A DNA stretch of 64,000 bases from Exobacillus caeni (GTDB taxonomy: Bacteria > Bacillota > Bacilli > Bacillales > Guptibacillaceae): positions 186,001 to 250,000 of the forward strand of contig NZ_SWLG01000008.1 in assembly GCF_005747095.1 (NCBI RefSeq), read 5' to 3'. The position numbers and the translations under genes are program-made. The notes beneath the pieces are model-generated. The model made no database searches and was not told where the DNA came from. It saw only the letters and a list, made by a program, of their open reading frames with translations. The stretch's first letter is position 1. Each line of letters opens with the position of its first letter. Shown piece by piece: positions 42,208-51,597 of this stretch.

Positions 42208-43020
42208 ATGTCCATAATTGAAGGAAACCACTTTATATACACTGTCCGGCAAGGTGATACGCTTTATGATATAGCCAGACGACTGGGAAGCAATGTAGAG
42301 ATGATTACCCGGGCCAATGCATTATATCCCCCTTTTACGGATGTGGGATTAATTTTCCCGGGAGAAGTTCTTATCGTTCCATTGACAACAGCTTCGCCAC
42401 AGCCTAATCGAGTCTATCAAATTGTTAGTCCAGGAGACACATTAACTCAATATGTCACCAGATATTCCACCAGTTTGGACTTACTCACGGGGATCAATCC
42501 AGCAATACAGGACCCAAACTTGATCAATGTTAACTCTGTGGTACTGGTACCTGCTTTCATTTATGAAGTGGAACCGAATGATACTATTTTTAAGCTCTCA
42601 AGAAGATTCGGGCTATCGATGAATTCTATTATCGAAGCTAACAGGGGCCGAACTGGCTTCTCACCTGATTTGATTTATCAAGGATACCGACTGATAATTC
42701 CTCTTCCAACTTCTAGAAACATTGTTGTTTTCCATCCAATGCCCGGCACAACGATTAGCAACAGGGAGTTCTTAGAAGGGTATGCCCGGGTGTTTGAAGG
42801 AGTTGCTCTTTATAGAGTGGTTGACGACAATGGCCAGGTAGTGGCAAAAGAAACGGCAATTCAAACAACGGCCGGTGCACCTTCATACGGATATTTTGGG
42901 ACACAGATCAGGTTTGACAGAACACCATCTACCCGTACCGGCGAACTTTGGGTTTATTCGCGCAGCCCTCGGGATGGAAGCATTCAAGATCTTGTTCAAA
43001 TAAGAATTATGTTCTCATAA
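42208..43020 (+). CDS. Three-LysM protein with Gmad2-type domain
   Basis: A 270-residue protein with three LysM modules, about residues 8-58 (YTVRQGDTLYDIARRLG), 66-117 (YQIVSPGDTLTQYVTRYS) and 120-166 (YEVEPNDTIFKLSRRFG), then a C-terminal Gmad2 immunoglobulin-like domain (about 175-270: VVFHPMPGTTISNREFLEGYARVFEG). LysM binds peptidoglycan; Gmad2 is found in sporulation and germination proteins. There is no signal peptide, so it may act from the mother cell on the spore coat or cortex. ATG at 42208 follows atggagtg. Confidence 0.85.
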   Translation: MSIIEGNHFIYTVRQGDTLYDIARRLGSNVEMITRANALYPPFTDVGLIFPGEVLIVPLTTASPQPNRVYQIVSPGDTLTQYVTRYSTSLDLLTGINPAIQDPNLINVNSVVLVPAFIYEVEPNDTIFKLSRRFGLSMNSIIEANRGRTGFSPDLIYQGYRLIIPLPTSRNIVVFHPMPGTTISNREFLEGYARVFEGVALYRVVDDNGQVVAKETAIQTTAGAPSYGYFGTQIRFDRTPSTRTGELWVYSRSPRDGSIQDLVQIRIMFS

Positions 43021-43069
43021 AAAAGGCTTTTTTCGCATATCTTGTTGCTTTACAAGCTTCAAATTTGAG

Positions 43070-43187
43070 ATGAACTGCGACATAACGGATGGTTGCCCGC
43101 GGAAAGCGAACTGCCCGGAGTGGAAATCAATGCTGCATTTGAGCCACAGTATATCACTTTTGTGCATAGACAATAATCCTTTGAAAA
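43070..43187. repeat. Short, internally deleted copy of an interspersed repeat
   Basis: The left end (gatgaactgcgac) and right end (acaat-cctttgaaaaacagc) match the two ends of the repeat at 60892-61417. The middle has gaaagcgaactgcccgg and ggaaatcaatgctgca, which recur there in inverted form. The body between is missing, leaving about 118 bp. Confidence 0.7.
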
Positions 43188-43278
43188 ACAGCAAAAAAAT
43201 TGCTTTCGTAATATACAAATTAGTGTAAGCTAATACTAAACCTGATAAGTAACCGACAAACCAGACAGGAGATTTTAC

Positions 43279-44220
43279 ATGGGCAATATAGAAAAAGTCG
43301 TCGATCGTTTGTCATGCTGGGAGGAACCGATCAGTTTTCAGACACCTGTAGAAAAAACAGCTGACATTGAAGCATACCTCGATTTCTATGGATTTGATCT
43401 AAAGGATATCGATCTTCATTTTGGAAAGGTAGATATCAACGAAACCAAGATTATGGCACAAATTTATGTGCCGAGAAAAAGCAAAGGGAACATTTTTCTT
43501 CTGCATGGATATCTTGACCATGTAGGAACATTAAAAAATGTCATCAAGAATTTAACCAAAAATCATTATACGGTGATTAGCTACGATCTTCAGGGCCATG
43601 GGCTTTCCGGAGGGGACTCAGCCTCAGTAGCCGATTTTTCTGACTATGTGAAAACGCTGGAAAAGTTAATAAGCATTGCAAAAAATGAAATGGCTGAACC
43701 CTTTTATATTATTGGCCATAGTACAGGCGGAGCGATTGCGATCAATTATGTATTAAAAAACCATGACCACCACTTCAAAAAAGTTTTGCTTATTGCCCCC
43801 CTCGTAAGGTCGAACCACTGGAATTTAACAAAGCTCGGGTTTCATCTGATGGAGCCTATCCCATTCCTTGACGACATTCGAAGAAAATTTCGGGAAAACT
43901 CTTCCGATACGGCATACATTTCTTTTATGAAAAACGATCCTTTACAACCTGCTGCAATTCCTTTGCAATGGATCGATGCATTAATGAACTGGAACAAAGA
44001 GATACAAACATACAGCCCTACAAACACATCGGCATGTGTCATCCAGGGGGATAAGGATAAAACGGTTGATTGGAAACATAATTTAGCGTTTATCAATGAA
44101 AAGTTTACTCAGTTAGAAGAACACCATATAAAGAACGGCAGGCACGCACTGCTTAATGAAAAGAAAGAAATTCGAGAAAACGTTTATGCCAGGATTCTTC
44201 GATTTTTAGAATCCAATTGA
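43279..44220 (+). CDS. Alpha/beta-hydrolase (monoacylglycerol lipase/S33-like)
   Basis: A 313-residue serine hydrolase: oxyanion region LLHGYLDH (about 74-81), nucleophile Ser in IIGHSTGGA, an Asp in QGDKDKTVDW and a His in NGRHALLNE. No signal peptide. The Hydrolase_4-type architecture fits a lysophospholipase or monoacylglycerol lipase. ATG behind acaggag. Monocistronic. Confidence 0.85.
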   Translation: MGNIEKVVDRLSCWEEPISFQTPVEKTADIEAYLDFYGFDLKDIDLHFGKVDINETKIMAQIYVPRKSKGNIFLLHGYLDHVGTLKNVIKNLTKNHYTVISYDLQGHGLSGGDSASVADFSDYVKTLEKLISIAKNEMAEPFYIIGHSTGGAIAINYVLKNHDHHFKKVLLIAPLVRSNHWNLTKLGFHLMEPIPFLDDIRRKFRENSSDTAYISFMKNDPLQPAAIPLQWIDALMNWNKEIQTYSPTNTSACVIQGDKDKTVDWKHNLAFINEKFTQLEEHHIKNGRHALLNEKKEIRENVYARILRFLESN

Positions 44221-44230
44221 GTTGCAAAAC

Positions 44231-44268
44231 AAACTGGCACCCAATTTATGGAGTGTTGCCAGTTTATT
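44231..44268 (+). terminator. Terminator of the alpha/beta-hydrolase gene
   Basis: Arms aaactggca (44231-44239) and tgccagttt (44257-44265), then atttc. Confidence 0.7.
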
Positions 44269-44450
44269 TCGTGGTGAAGATTATTGGAAAAAGTTCATGA
44301 AAAAAGTTGTCTGTCTTTGAAGTTTCTTCATTGTAGTAAGTCTTCTAGAATGAACTAAATACATAACATGCAGGGTCTTGTTTATTGACCATTATCCTTT
44401 CAAATGTTAATAATTAGTTAACAGAAAATTTAGAAATAGGGTGAAGGTCG

Positions 44451-44603
44451 ATGACGGAAGAAGAAGTTAAACGGTACAATGAACTGCTAAAACAATTTCA
44501 AACCTTTGTGAACCGGTCCCTTACTAAAAAAGAAATCGAATTTATAAAATGGATAGTGAAACGCAGCATGGAAGTAGAATATATAGAGCCCTCAAAGGAA
44601 TGA
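44451..44603 (+). CDS. Small hypothetical protein (50 residues)
   Basis: ATG at 44451 behind agggtgaagg. The product is charged and helical (TEEEVKRYNELLKQF, SLTKKEIEFIKWIVKRS) with no membrane segment. I do not recognise it. Coding-like amphipathic pattern and the ribosome binding site are the only support. Confidence 0.55.
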   Translation: MTEEEVKRYNELLKQFQTFVNRSLTKKEIEFIKWIVKRSMEVEYIEPSKE

Positions 44604-44800
44604 AAGATTTTACTTCTATAACATCTTTTAATTGATTTTAAAGTCATTGTTTCTGTGTATTAGTTCTGTTTAGTCAACAATAGGAGGTATTGTAAAGACT
44701 TCTCTATCCTCCTTCTCCTTTTTATTCCTCGAACAGCTTCCTGGTTTTAAAATTCAAAATAAACAGGTATACTAATAAGTATAGAAAGGGAGTAATAAAA

Positions 44801-45259
44801 TTGAATGAAAAACAAATTGAAACAATCGCTGTTGCGCTGTACACGGTCAACAAGCATGCAAAAGTTGCCTCGAAAGAAAGCCAGCTTTATCTCCTGAAAA
44901 ATAATGCCCTCAATAAACTGCTTAGAGAAGGAATCGCCAAGAAGATTGGAATCCACAAAGCCACTTCAGCAAAGTACTCCAAACAACAGCTGGAATTATT
45001 AATCCAGATAGGCCGTTTTACTTTTCATCAGAAACCAACCAAACATGACCTCAAGAATTTTCCGCACCTTGGGGAACGAGATGAAGGCATTCGAAATCCG
45101 AAAATCCATATGCCGTTAAAAAAAGCAAGACAAACCCTGGAACAATATGCAGGACGTGTGAAACAGCCAGAACTGAAAAAGAAAAAAGATGACAGCAAAC
45201 TGTCGCTCTGGGAAAGAAACAAAAAGGCACAGGAAAAGATCGGACTTGGCTCATGGTAA
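44801..45259 (+). CDS. ykyB: YkyB-family protein
   Basis: A 152-residue protein, near the 154 of B. subtilis YkyB. Shared blocks include YTVNKHAKVA, LYLLKNNALNKLLREG, KKIGIH and the PHLG-RNPK region (FPHLGERDEGIRNPKIHM). The tail is lysine-rich. Cellular function is not known. Start TTG at 44801 behind aaagggag. Preceded by a TATACT -10-like box. Confidence 0.85.
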   Translation: MNEKQIETIAVALYTVNKHAKVASKESQLYLLKNNALNKLLREGIAKKIGIHKATSAKYSKQQLELLIQIGRFTFHQKPTKHDLKNFPHLGERDEGIRNPKIHMPLKKARQTLEQYAGRVKQPELKKKKDDSKLSLWERNKKAQEKIGLGSW

Positions 45260-45263
45260 TGTG

Positions 45264-45301
45264 AAAAAACCGGACAGAAAAATTTTTCTGTCCGGTTTTT
45301 T
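45264..45301. terminator. Strong bidirectional terminator
   Basis: Arms 45264-45282 and 45283-45301 are perfectly complementary (core ccggacag / ctgtccgg) with A and T flanks. It lies between ykyB (+) and the MFS gene (-). Confidence 0.92.
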
Positions 45302-45315
45302 TGCATTTTTTACAG

Positions 45316-46494
45316 TTATACCGCTGCCCCTGATTCTTTTCGCAAGCGGGAAAATTGTGTCGCTGCAAACCATACAGCAACAGCAAAGACAATACCCGCG
45401 AAGATAAATTCGATGCGGTTGCCGAATTGATAGAAGAATTCTCCTATCAGCGGTCCTGCCGCCATCCCTAGATAGCGAAAAAAGTTATAGACGCCTATTG
45501 CTGTCGCACGATTATGATGAAATTCCTCAGCAAGTATAGTCGTTTGAACCGGCAACGAAAGGCCGAGACAAAATCCGAACAAAGAGATGCTGACAATGAG
45601 CGCAGGCAATGCAACAGGAGCGAGCAAGACGAATAAAAAAGTTGCGAACACATTGAGTGAAGCAGTAACCGTCAACAACTTATTGCCCTGAAAGTATTCC
45701 TGCACCCTTCCTCCTGTAAAACTGCCGATCACGACGAACAAGGACATCGGGAGAAACACCAGTCCGTTCTCACTCGCCGATAAACCATAGAAACTTGTTA
45801 GTAGATCTGGCAAGAAGACCAGGAAGTTATAGAACGTAAAATATTGAATGAAACCTAACAATATAACAGCCGACCCTGACCGTTTTGATAAAACATCGGA
45901 AAATTGTCGCATACTGAAGCGGGCTCTCAGGTCAGAATCCGGCTTCGTTTCAGGTAAATAGATAAAATTAGCTAGCCATAATAACAGTGCAGTGACAGCC
46001 AGTACCCAGAACACACTGTGAAAGCCGAAATGTTCTCCTACAAATCCGCCGATCACAGGTCCCACGACCGGCCCTAACGCCACAAGCATCTGAAAGGTTC
46101 CCATCGCCCTTCCACGTAATTTCCCTTCATATAAATCCCCGATCACACTCACTGCCACAACAGAACCGACAGCCATTCCACCTGCTTGCAACGCCCGGAA
46201 CGCTAGCAGCAAATAAATCGAGGAAGAAAATGCTGCTCCAATAGATGCGACAACATAGATCAAGATCCCCGTTAATAATACTTTTCTCCTTCCCCGCCTA
46301 TCTGTCATAGGACCATAGACGATTTGCATCAACGCCAGAACGAGAGTGAAAATCGAAATAGTCAGGTTTACCATAAACCCGGAAGTATGAAGCTGCTGTT
46401 CGACTTCCGGCAGCATCGGTGTATAAATCGTCTGTGTAAAAGGCCCGAAAAAGGCAGCGAACGAAACAAGATATACAATCCATCTTTTATTCAT
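45316..46494 (-). CDS. MFS drug-efflux-type transporter (DHA1)
   Basis: A 392-residue, 12-helix carrier. Motif A is GPMTDRRGRRKVLLTG (about 61-76) and motif C-like GPVVGPVIGGFVGE (about 139-153), a mark of proton antiporters that expel drugs. No adjacent regulator. The ATG has only a weak ribosome binding site (agaaagctgg). Confidence 0.88.
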   Translation of the reverse strand: MNKRWIVYLVSFAAFFGPFTQTIYTPMLPEVEQQLHTSGFMVNLTISIFTLVLALMQIVYGPMTDRRGRRKVLLTGILIYVVASIGAAFSSSIYLLLAFRALQAGGMAVGSVVAVSVIGDLYEGKLRGRAMGTFQMLVALGPVVGPVIGGFVGEHFGFHSVFWVLAVTALLLWLANFIYLPETKPDSDLRARFSMRQFSDVLSKRSGSAVILLGFIQYFTFYNFLVFLPDLLTSFYGLSASENGLVFLPMSLFVVIGSFTGGRVQEYFQGNKLLTVTASLNVFATFLFVLLAPVALPALIVSISLFGFCLGLSLPVQTTILAEEFHHNRATAIGVYNFFRYLGMAAGPLIGEFFYQFGNRIEFIFAGIVFAVAVWFAATQFSRLRKESGAAV

Positions 46495-46641
46495 AATTTA
46501 AAACCAGCTTTCTATCTTTCATTCTAAGATGTTCAAATTTTACCAAAAAAGGTTCCTGATTTCGAAAAATGTGTTTTCCACAGGTTTGCTATGCAATAAA
46601 ACGGCCACCTTCTCTACAAAGGTGACCACTATTTTCTGCAT

Positions 46642-47664
46642 CTATTCTTCTATATCAACGATCATATCATCCACTTCCGGTGAAGATTTGATCAGGCCGG
46701 CATCATACATCCAGTCCCGGACTTCTTCCCATGACGCTTTGCTTTGAGACCCGAACTCCGCTCCGTCCTCTTCCATTTTCGGAAGGAGAATATCGATGCT
46801 CTCTTGTTCTACCTCTTCTACAAGCGGGAAGTTTGCTTCATCCTGGTTACTAAGTAGGATGTTCAATGCTTCATCAGGATTTGCCTTCATAAATTGATAA
46901 CCTTTTTCAGCTGCTCTCCAGAAAGCCTGAATCGCATCCTTATCTTTTTTCCATGTTTCATCCCCGGTCACGAGCACGATCTCATTGTAAGCGGGCACGC
47001 CATAGTCGACCGGGTTGAAATAGCGGGTATCGTAACCCTTATGTTTTAACACCGGTACTTCATGGTTAATGTATGCACCGATCACGGCATCCACTTTTTC
47101 TGAAACGATCGATGAACCAAGTTCAAAACCAACATCGACCATGTCCACCTTGCTGAAATCTCCGCCGTCATTTTCGACCATCGTTTGAAGTAAAGCCTCG
47201 TTCAACGGGATACCCGGGTAACCTACCGTTTTCCCTTCTAAATCTTTTGGAGATTGAATCGGGCTGTCTTCCATAAAGACAACATGGTTTAACGGTGAGC
47301 GAACGATCGACGCAACTGATTTAACAGGAACCTTTTCGTTTGCACGGGCGATGATCACATCCGGCTGATAGTACAATCCAAGCGTCACTTTTCCAGAAGC
47401 TGCAAGGTTCAACGGATCTGTCGGGTTGGCCGGGAACTGGATATCCACCTTTACTCCCTCATCTTCAAAGTACCCTTTCTCCTGTGCTACGTATAAATAG
47501 CTGTGCACCGCGTTCGGATACCAATCGAGCATGATGCTCACTTCTTTAAGACCTTTATTGCCCGGGTCCCCATCTGTTCCGTTACTGCCTGCCGTTTCCG
47601 AATTTCCGCAAGCAGCTAACGCTAATAAAGCTAGAATAGTAATGAAAACTAAAAGTTTCTTCAC
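46642..47664 (-). CDS. thiY: ThiY, pyrimidine-precursor-binding lipoprotein
   Basis: A 340-residue NMT1/THI5-like solute-binding protein. Signal peptide with lipobox LLALAAC; mature domain LKEVSIMLDWYPNAVHSYLYVAQEKGYF is characteristic. By homology with the B. halodurans system it binds formylaminopyrimidine from degraded thiamin. GTG at 47664 lies 8 bases after ggagg; the ATG at 47679 is inside that region. Last gene of the ylmB-tenA-thiZ-thiX-thiY operon. Confidence 0.9.
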   Translation of the reverse strand: MKKLLVFITILALLALAACGNSETAGSNGTDGDPGNKGLKEVSIMLDWYPNAVHSYLYVAQEKGYFEDEGVKVDIQFPANPTDPLNLAASGKVTLGLYYQPDVIIARANEKVPVKSVASIVRSPLNHVVFMEDSPIQSPKDLEGKTVGYPGIPLNEALLQTMVENDGGDFSKVDMVDVGFELGSSIVSEKVDAVIGAYINHEVPVLKHKGYDTRYFNPVDYGVPAYNEIVLVTGDETWKKDKDAIQAFWRAAEKGYQFMKANPDEALNILLSNQDEANFPLVEEVEQESIDILLPKMEEDGAEFGSQSKASWEEVRDWMYDAGLIKSSPEVDDMIVDIEE

Positions 47665-48413
47665 ACCTGTTTCCTCCATCTCAATACGATTTTTTCAATA
47701 ACTGTAACGAGTAAAAACAATAGGATGCCGACTGCTGATAACAGGACGATCGGAGCGAATACAGCAGCACCATCAAACTGGGTCATCATACGGCGGCTAA
47801 AATATCCAAGTCCAGCCTGTGCCCCGAGCCATTCGCCGATCGCTGCTCCGATCACACTCATCGTGACCGCGACCTTTAGCCCTGAAAAAATGGACGGCAT
47901 AGCTGACGGTACATCCAGTTTAAGAAACAGGTCTTTTTTGGATGCTCCCATCGTCAGCATCAGTTCTTTCAAATCTTTATCAGAAGAACGCAATCCATCG
48001 AACGCACTCACTGTAATAGGGAAAAACGTGATCAACACCGTTACGACGACCTTGCTCCAGATCGAATAGCCGAACCAGAGCACAAAGATCGGTGCAAGTG
48101 CGATGATCGGAATGGTCTGTGACGAAATGATGATCGGATAAAAAGCTTTCTCCGCGATTCTGCTCACGTTCATCCAGATCGCAAGGCCAAAGCCGACGAT
48201 GATTGAAATGGCGAGTCCGATCACGATGATCAAAAGAGTAGCTGGCAAGTGTTCGAATATAAGTACCTCCCGCAGTTCCCAGAGCTTCACTGCGATTTCG
48301 CTCGGAGTCGGGAGGATGAAGCTTTTACCGTAAGACCATGCGCCGATTTCCCAGATGACCAGCAAGACGAGAACGAGTGAACTTGATAGTAGATAGGAAT
48401 GAAGTTTTCTCAT
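47661..48413 (-). CDS. thiX: ThiX, ABC permease of the thiamin-pyrimidine transporter
   Basis: A 250-residue BPD_transp_1 permease with about six helices and the EAA-like loop LKELMLTMGASKKDLFLKLDVPSAMPSIFSGLKV. It forms the membrane channel with ThiZ and ThiY. Starts inside the end of thiZ (4-base overlap) and overlaps the thiY start by 4 bases. Confidence 0.9.
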   Translation of the reverse strand: MRKLHSYLLSSSLVLVLLVIWEIGAWSYGKSFILPTPSEIAVKLWELREVLIFEHLPATLLIIVIGLAISIIVGFGLAIWMNVSRIAEKAFYPIIISSQTIPIIALAPIFVLWFGYSIWSKVVVTVLITFFPITVSAFDGLRSSDKDLKELMLTMGASKKDLFLKLDVPSAMPSIFSGLKVAVTMSVIGAAIGEWLGAQAGLGYFSRRMMTQFDGAAVFAPIVLLSAVGILLFLLVTVIEKIVLRWRKQV

Positions 48414-49186
48414 GATAACTCCTTCGAACGAAGCTGGTCGATCAGTTGTTCTTTTAGTGTCACGACTTCCGGACGGCTCAGGTCACGGACGGTTCTGGGA
48501 CGCCCGAGCGGTACCGTTACTTCTGTCAACTGGTGGTTCGGTCTTCCGGTCAGAACGAAAATTCGGTCTGATAAAAACAACGCTTCATCCACATCATGCG
48601 TGATGAACAATATCGTCTTCTTCCATTTCTGCCACTGGGCAAGCAGCCATTCCTGCATCGAAAGCCGGGTGATCGCATCGAGTGCGCTGAACGGTTCATC
48701 TAGTAAAAGGATGTTCGAACCACTCAAGATACTTCTCAGAAAAGAAACACGCTGCCGCATCCCGCCGGAAAGATCGCCAGGATATTTATCCTCCACGCCT
48801 TTTAATCCGAAGTCATCTAACAGCTGCAGTACACGACTTTCTGCTTCTGCTTTCTTCATGCCTTTGATCTCGAGAGGCAGCACGGCGTTTTCCTTGATCG
48901 TCCTCCAGGGCATCAACAGATCCTGCTGCGGCATGTAGCCGACCTGCCCGAGCCTGTTCTCAGTCTTTTTCCCGTTGAGGAAAATCTCTCCCGCCGCTGG
49001 ATTCTCAAGCCCTGTGACCAGACGGAATATCGTACTCTTGCCAGATCCGCTCGGTCCGATGATACTGACGAACTCCCCGTCATTCACACGAAAGTCGATG
49101 CCATCAAAAATAGAAACAGCTTCTTTCTTTTTGCCAGTTTGATAGTGGAATGCAATACTATTAAAGGCTAAAACCGAATCACTCAT
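48410..49186 (-). CDS. thiZ: ThiZ, ABC transporter ATPase
   Basis: A 258-residue ATPase with Walker A GPSGSGKST, Q-loop GYMPQQDLLMPW, signature LSGGMRQRVSFLR, Walker B ILLLDEPFSALD and the H-loop His (FITHDVDEA). It energises import through ThiX. I start at the ATG at 49186 that overlaps the tenA stop by 8 bases; the longer frame to 49237 reads through tenA sequence. Confidence 0.92.
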   Translation of the reverse strand: MSDSVLAFNSIAFHYQTGKKKEAVSIFDGIDFRVNDGEFVSIIGPSGSGKSTIFRLVTGLENPAAGEIFLNGKKTENRLGQVGYMPQQDLLMPWRTIKENAVLPLEIKGMKKAEAESRVLQLLDDFGLKGVEDKYPGDLSGGMRQRVSFLRSILSGSNILLLDEPFSALDAITRLSMQEWLLAQWQKWKKTILFITHDVDEALFLSDRIFVLTGRPNHQLTEVTVPLGRPRTVRDLSRPEVVTLKEQLIDQLRSKELS

Positions 49187-49853
49187 CGGTCGGCCACATT
49201 TCCCTGTTGTACGCCATATCCCAGAACATATATTCATAACGGGTCGTGTTGAGGAAGATTTCTTCGAGCTTCTGGAGCTCCTCCTCTGACTTTCCTTCCG
49301 CCGCTTTATCCATCAATTCGATGCACCATTGGGCCAGCTCTCCGAATTCTTCCGAGCTGTACATCTTGATCCATTCCCCGTACAATTCATGGTCGCATGC
49401 TCCAGGTACCTCATTCAGCTCTTTACCGATCTCCCAGTAGCTCCACATGCATGGAAGAAGCGCCGCGAGCAGTTCTGCAAGCGTTCCGTTCTGGGCAGAA
49501 TACAGCATGTAATGGGTGTATGCCAGAGTGACCGGAGAAGCTTCCGCATTCTCCAGCTCCTCGTTCGAGATACCAAAACGCTCCGCATACTGCCGGTGAA
49601 GCGCCATCTCTTCGTTCATAGTGGAATTAAGGAGTTCTGCGAATTTCCCCATGTCCTCCAGGTTCGTCGCTTTTACAGCACCGATCGCAAACAGCTTGCT
49701 GTAATCGATCAAATAAATATAATCCTGGATCATATAAAAACGGAATTTATCCTGATCTAACGTTCCATCCCCCATCTCTTTTACAAAAGGATGGGCATGG
49801 TTCTTTCGCCAGATTGGCTGAAGCTTTTCATATAGATGCTCGGTAAACGTCAT
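49179..49853 (-). CDS. tenA: TenA, aminopyrimidine aminohydrolase (thiaminase II)
   Basis: A 224-residue haem-oxygenase-fold enzyme. The catalytic Cys is in LLPCMWSYWEIGKEL (about 135), and the C-terminal ATP-independent active-site Glu/Tyr region is FLNTTRYEYMFWDMAY. It converts aminomethyl-aminopyrimidine to hydroxymethylpyrimidine (HMP) in salvage of base-degraded thiamin. ATG at 49853 follows ggagtg by 6 bases. Confidence 0.93.
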   Translation of the reverse strand: MTFTEHLYEKLQPIWRKNHAHPFVKEMGDGTLDQDKFRFYMIQDYIYLIDYSKLFAIGAVKATNLEDMGKFAELLNSTMNEEMALHRQYAERFGISNEELENAEASPVTLAYTHYMLYSAQNGTLAELLAALLPCMWSYWEIGKELNEVPGACDHELYGEWIKMYSSEEFGELAQWCIELMDKAAEGKSEEELQKLEEIFLNTTRYEYMFWDMAYNREMWPTDE

Positions 49854-49872
49854 TTGTCTCACTCCAATTCAG

Positions 49873-51147
49873 TTATTTTTGTGTATGGCACCATTGGTAG
49901 ATGAACTTTAAAAGCACCTGTGTATAGGAAACTAACTGCTCGATCGAAACCTGTTCATTGACGGCATGGGCATTTTGCAAGTCGCCAGGACCGTAGATGG
50001 CAGCAGGGATTCCCGCGTCGCTGAACCAGCCACCGTCTGTTACGGTCGGTGAAACATCGACGATCGCCTTTTCGTTCAGGATGCATTCATGTGAGTTCAT
50101 GAGAGTATGAACGGCAGGATGCACTGAATCAACTTCAAGCGACGGAAAAATTTCGCCGCGGTCTTCGATCATCGATGTGCCGCCCCACTCAAATGTTGGC
50201 GGGTTCTCACGCAACCATGGATCTCCTTTGGCAACAGCCAGGATATGCTCTTCAATTTCTTTGGAAACCTGCTCATATGTTTCATCCGGATAAAAATGGA
50301 CCGTAATCCATAAGCGGCATTCATCAGCGATAAAGGCCGCATGCCTTCCCCCTTCGATCACCGCAGGATTGATCGTGTTCGTTCCCGGTGGATACCCCGG
50401 ATAGCTTTTCATTACAGCCCAGTGCCTTTCCAGCTCCTGAAGCCCCTGGATAATTTTGGCCATCTTCTCGATCGTGCTTGCTGCGTGAAGCTTTCCTCCC
50501 GCATGGATCATGTTCCGGCGAGTCGCATCATGATAAGTTTTCTTACTTTTTACAGTGATCCAGCCGGTGATGACGCCGCCCTGGCCCTGAATATGTAGAT
50601 CGCTCGTATCAACCACAACCGCAAAGTCTGCAGTATATCCTCGCTTGCAGCATTCCAGCGTACCCGCTTCTCCAACTTCTTCTCCTATAACAGACTGGAA
50701 GGTTAGATCACCCGGGAGTTTGATTCCTGCTTCATGGAGTAATTGGATTGCGAATAACGCTCCGGCGAGACCGCCCTTCATATCTGCTGCTCCTCTACCG
50801 ATCACCTTGCCATCTCTTATGATAGGAGTGAACGGATCTGTTTCCCACTCTTCATCCTCGCTAACCTCGGCTACATCCATATGGCCGTTGATGATGAGGC
50901 TCTTATGCTGTTCTGGATCAGTCCCTTTCAGCAAACCTACGACGTTCGGATCACCGGGATACACATCCCACTTGTCGATGCAGAATCCTTTTTCTTGAAG
51001 GAACTCGGTGACAAACTTCTGAGCATCTTCTGTGTTTCGTGCTGGAGGTGCAGGCGTTTTAAAGCGGATGAGCGTTTCTAACAGATCTATTAGCTCATCC
51101 TGCCGTTCTTTTACTTGATGGAGTATAGTCAATAATTTTTCATCCAC
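49873..51147 (-). CDS. ylmB: YlmB-type amidohydrolase (formylaminopyrimidine deformylase)
   Basis: A 424-residue M20/ArgE-type metallohydrolase: INGHMDV (metal His and Asp), GRGAADMKGG, IGEEVGEAG (catalytic Glu pair). In B. halodurans the homologue removes the formyl group of formylaminopyrimidine, giving the TenA substrate. Position directly before tenA and behind a TPP riboswitch supports this over acetylornithine deacetylase. Start GTG at 51147 behind gggaggt. Confidence 0.88.
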   Translation of the reverse strand: MDEKLLTILHQVKERQDELIDLLETLIRFKTPAPPARNTEDAQKFVTEFLQEKGFCIDKWDVYPGDPNVVGLLKGTDPEQHKSLIINGHMDVAEVSEDEEWETDPFTPIIRDGKVIGRGAADMKGGLAGALFAIQLLHEAGIKLPGDLTFQSVIGEEVGEAGTLECCKRGYTADFAVVVDTSDLHIQGQGGVITGWITVKSKKTYHDATRRNMIHAGGKLHAASTIEKMAKIIQGLQELERHWAVMKSYPGYPPGTNTINPAVIEGGRHAAFIADECRLWITVHFYPDETYEQVSKEIEEHILAVAKGDPWLRENPPTFEWGGTSMIEDRGEIFPSLEVDSVHPAVHTLMNSHECILNEKAIVDVSPTVTDGGWFSDAGIPAAIYGPGDLQNAHAVNEQVSIEQLVSYTQVLLKFIYQWCHTQK

Positions 51148-51401
51148 TAGCGATACCTCCCTTGAATTGGTTAGTGGGTCAGGCTAATAAACGATGAGAT
51201 TTGGACAACAAATTTTTTATGTGGCAAATAAATCAGGCAAACCCGACAATAAAACAAGAATGAAAAACTATAAGCCTGGCTTCTAAGCGGTCCCGACGGC
51301 TATTTCGGCAAATATATCAATTAAACTATTAAAAAGCTCCCTATTCCTTACTTTTGGTCATTAAAAACCCCTTACTAACATGAATGCTCGGCGAAATTGC
51401 A

Positions 51402-51432
51402 ATTAAAAAAACCACTTCATCAAGAAGTGGTT
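51402..51432 (-). terminator. Expression-platform terminator of the TPP riboswitch
   Basis: On the minus strand aaccacttc and gaagtggtt form a 9-bp hairpin (51432-51410) followed by a run of seven T. Its 5' arm (accacttc) can instead pair with gaagtggt at the 3' end of the aptamer (51507-51514 region), giving an antiterminator. Confidence 0.75.
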
Positions 51433-51507
51433 GCGTTGTATGTCTTAAGAATGTTGATTTTACCTAATTACATATAAAACAATTAGATATCACCAAACGT
51501 TCCGTAC

Positions 51508-51597
51508 CACTTCCCTTCGCTAGTATTACCTAGATCAGGTTCAAGGGTTAAGGCAGCGATTGCCTCTCTCAGCTTTTCAGCACCCCTAGTGTTACAT
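51508..51597 (-). promoter_or_regulatory. TPP riboswitch (THI element)
   Basis: The minus strand reads, in order, ACTAGGGGTGC, GCTGAGA, CCCTTGAACCTGATCTAG, GTAATACTAGCGAAGGGAAG, which are the conserved core segments of the TPP aptamer. It controls the ylmB-tenA-thiZXY operon; TPP binding should favour the terminator at 51402-51432. Confidence 0.95.

Noticed and set aside
48410-49237. Longer ThiZ
   Set aside because: The extra N-terminal codons are the 3' end of tenA in another frame; the ATG at 49186 begins the standard ATPase domain.
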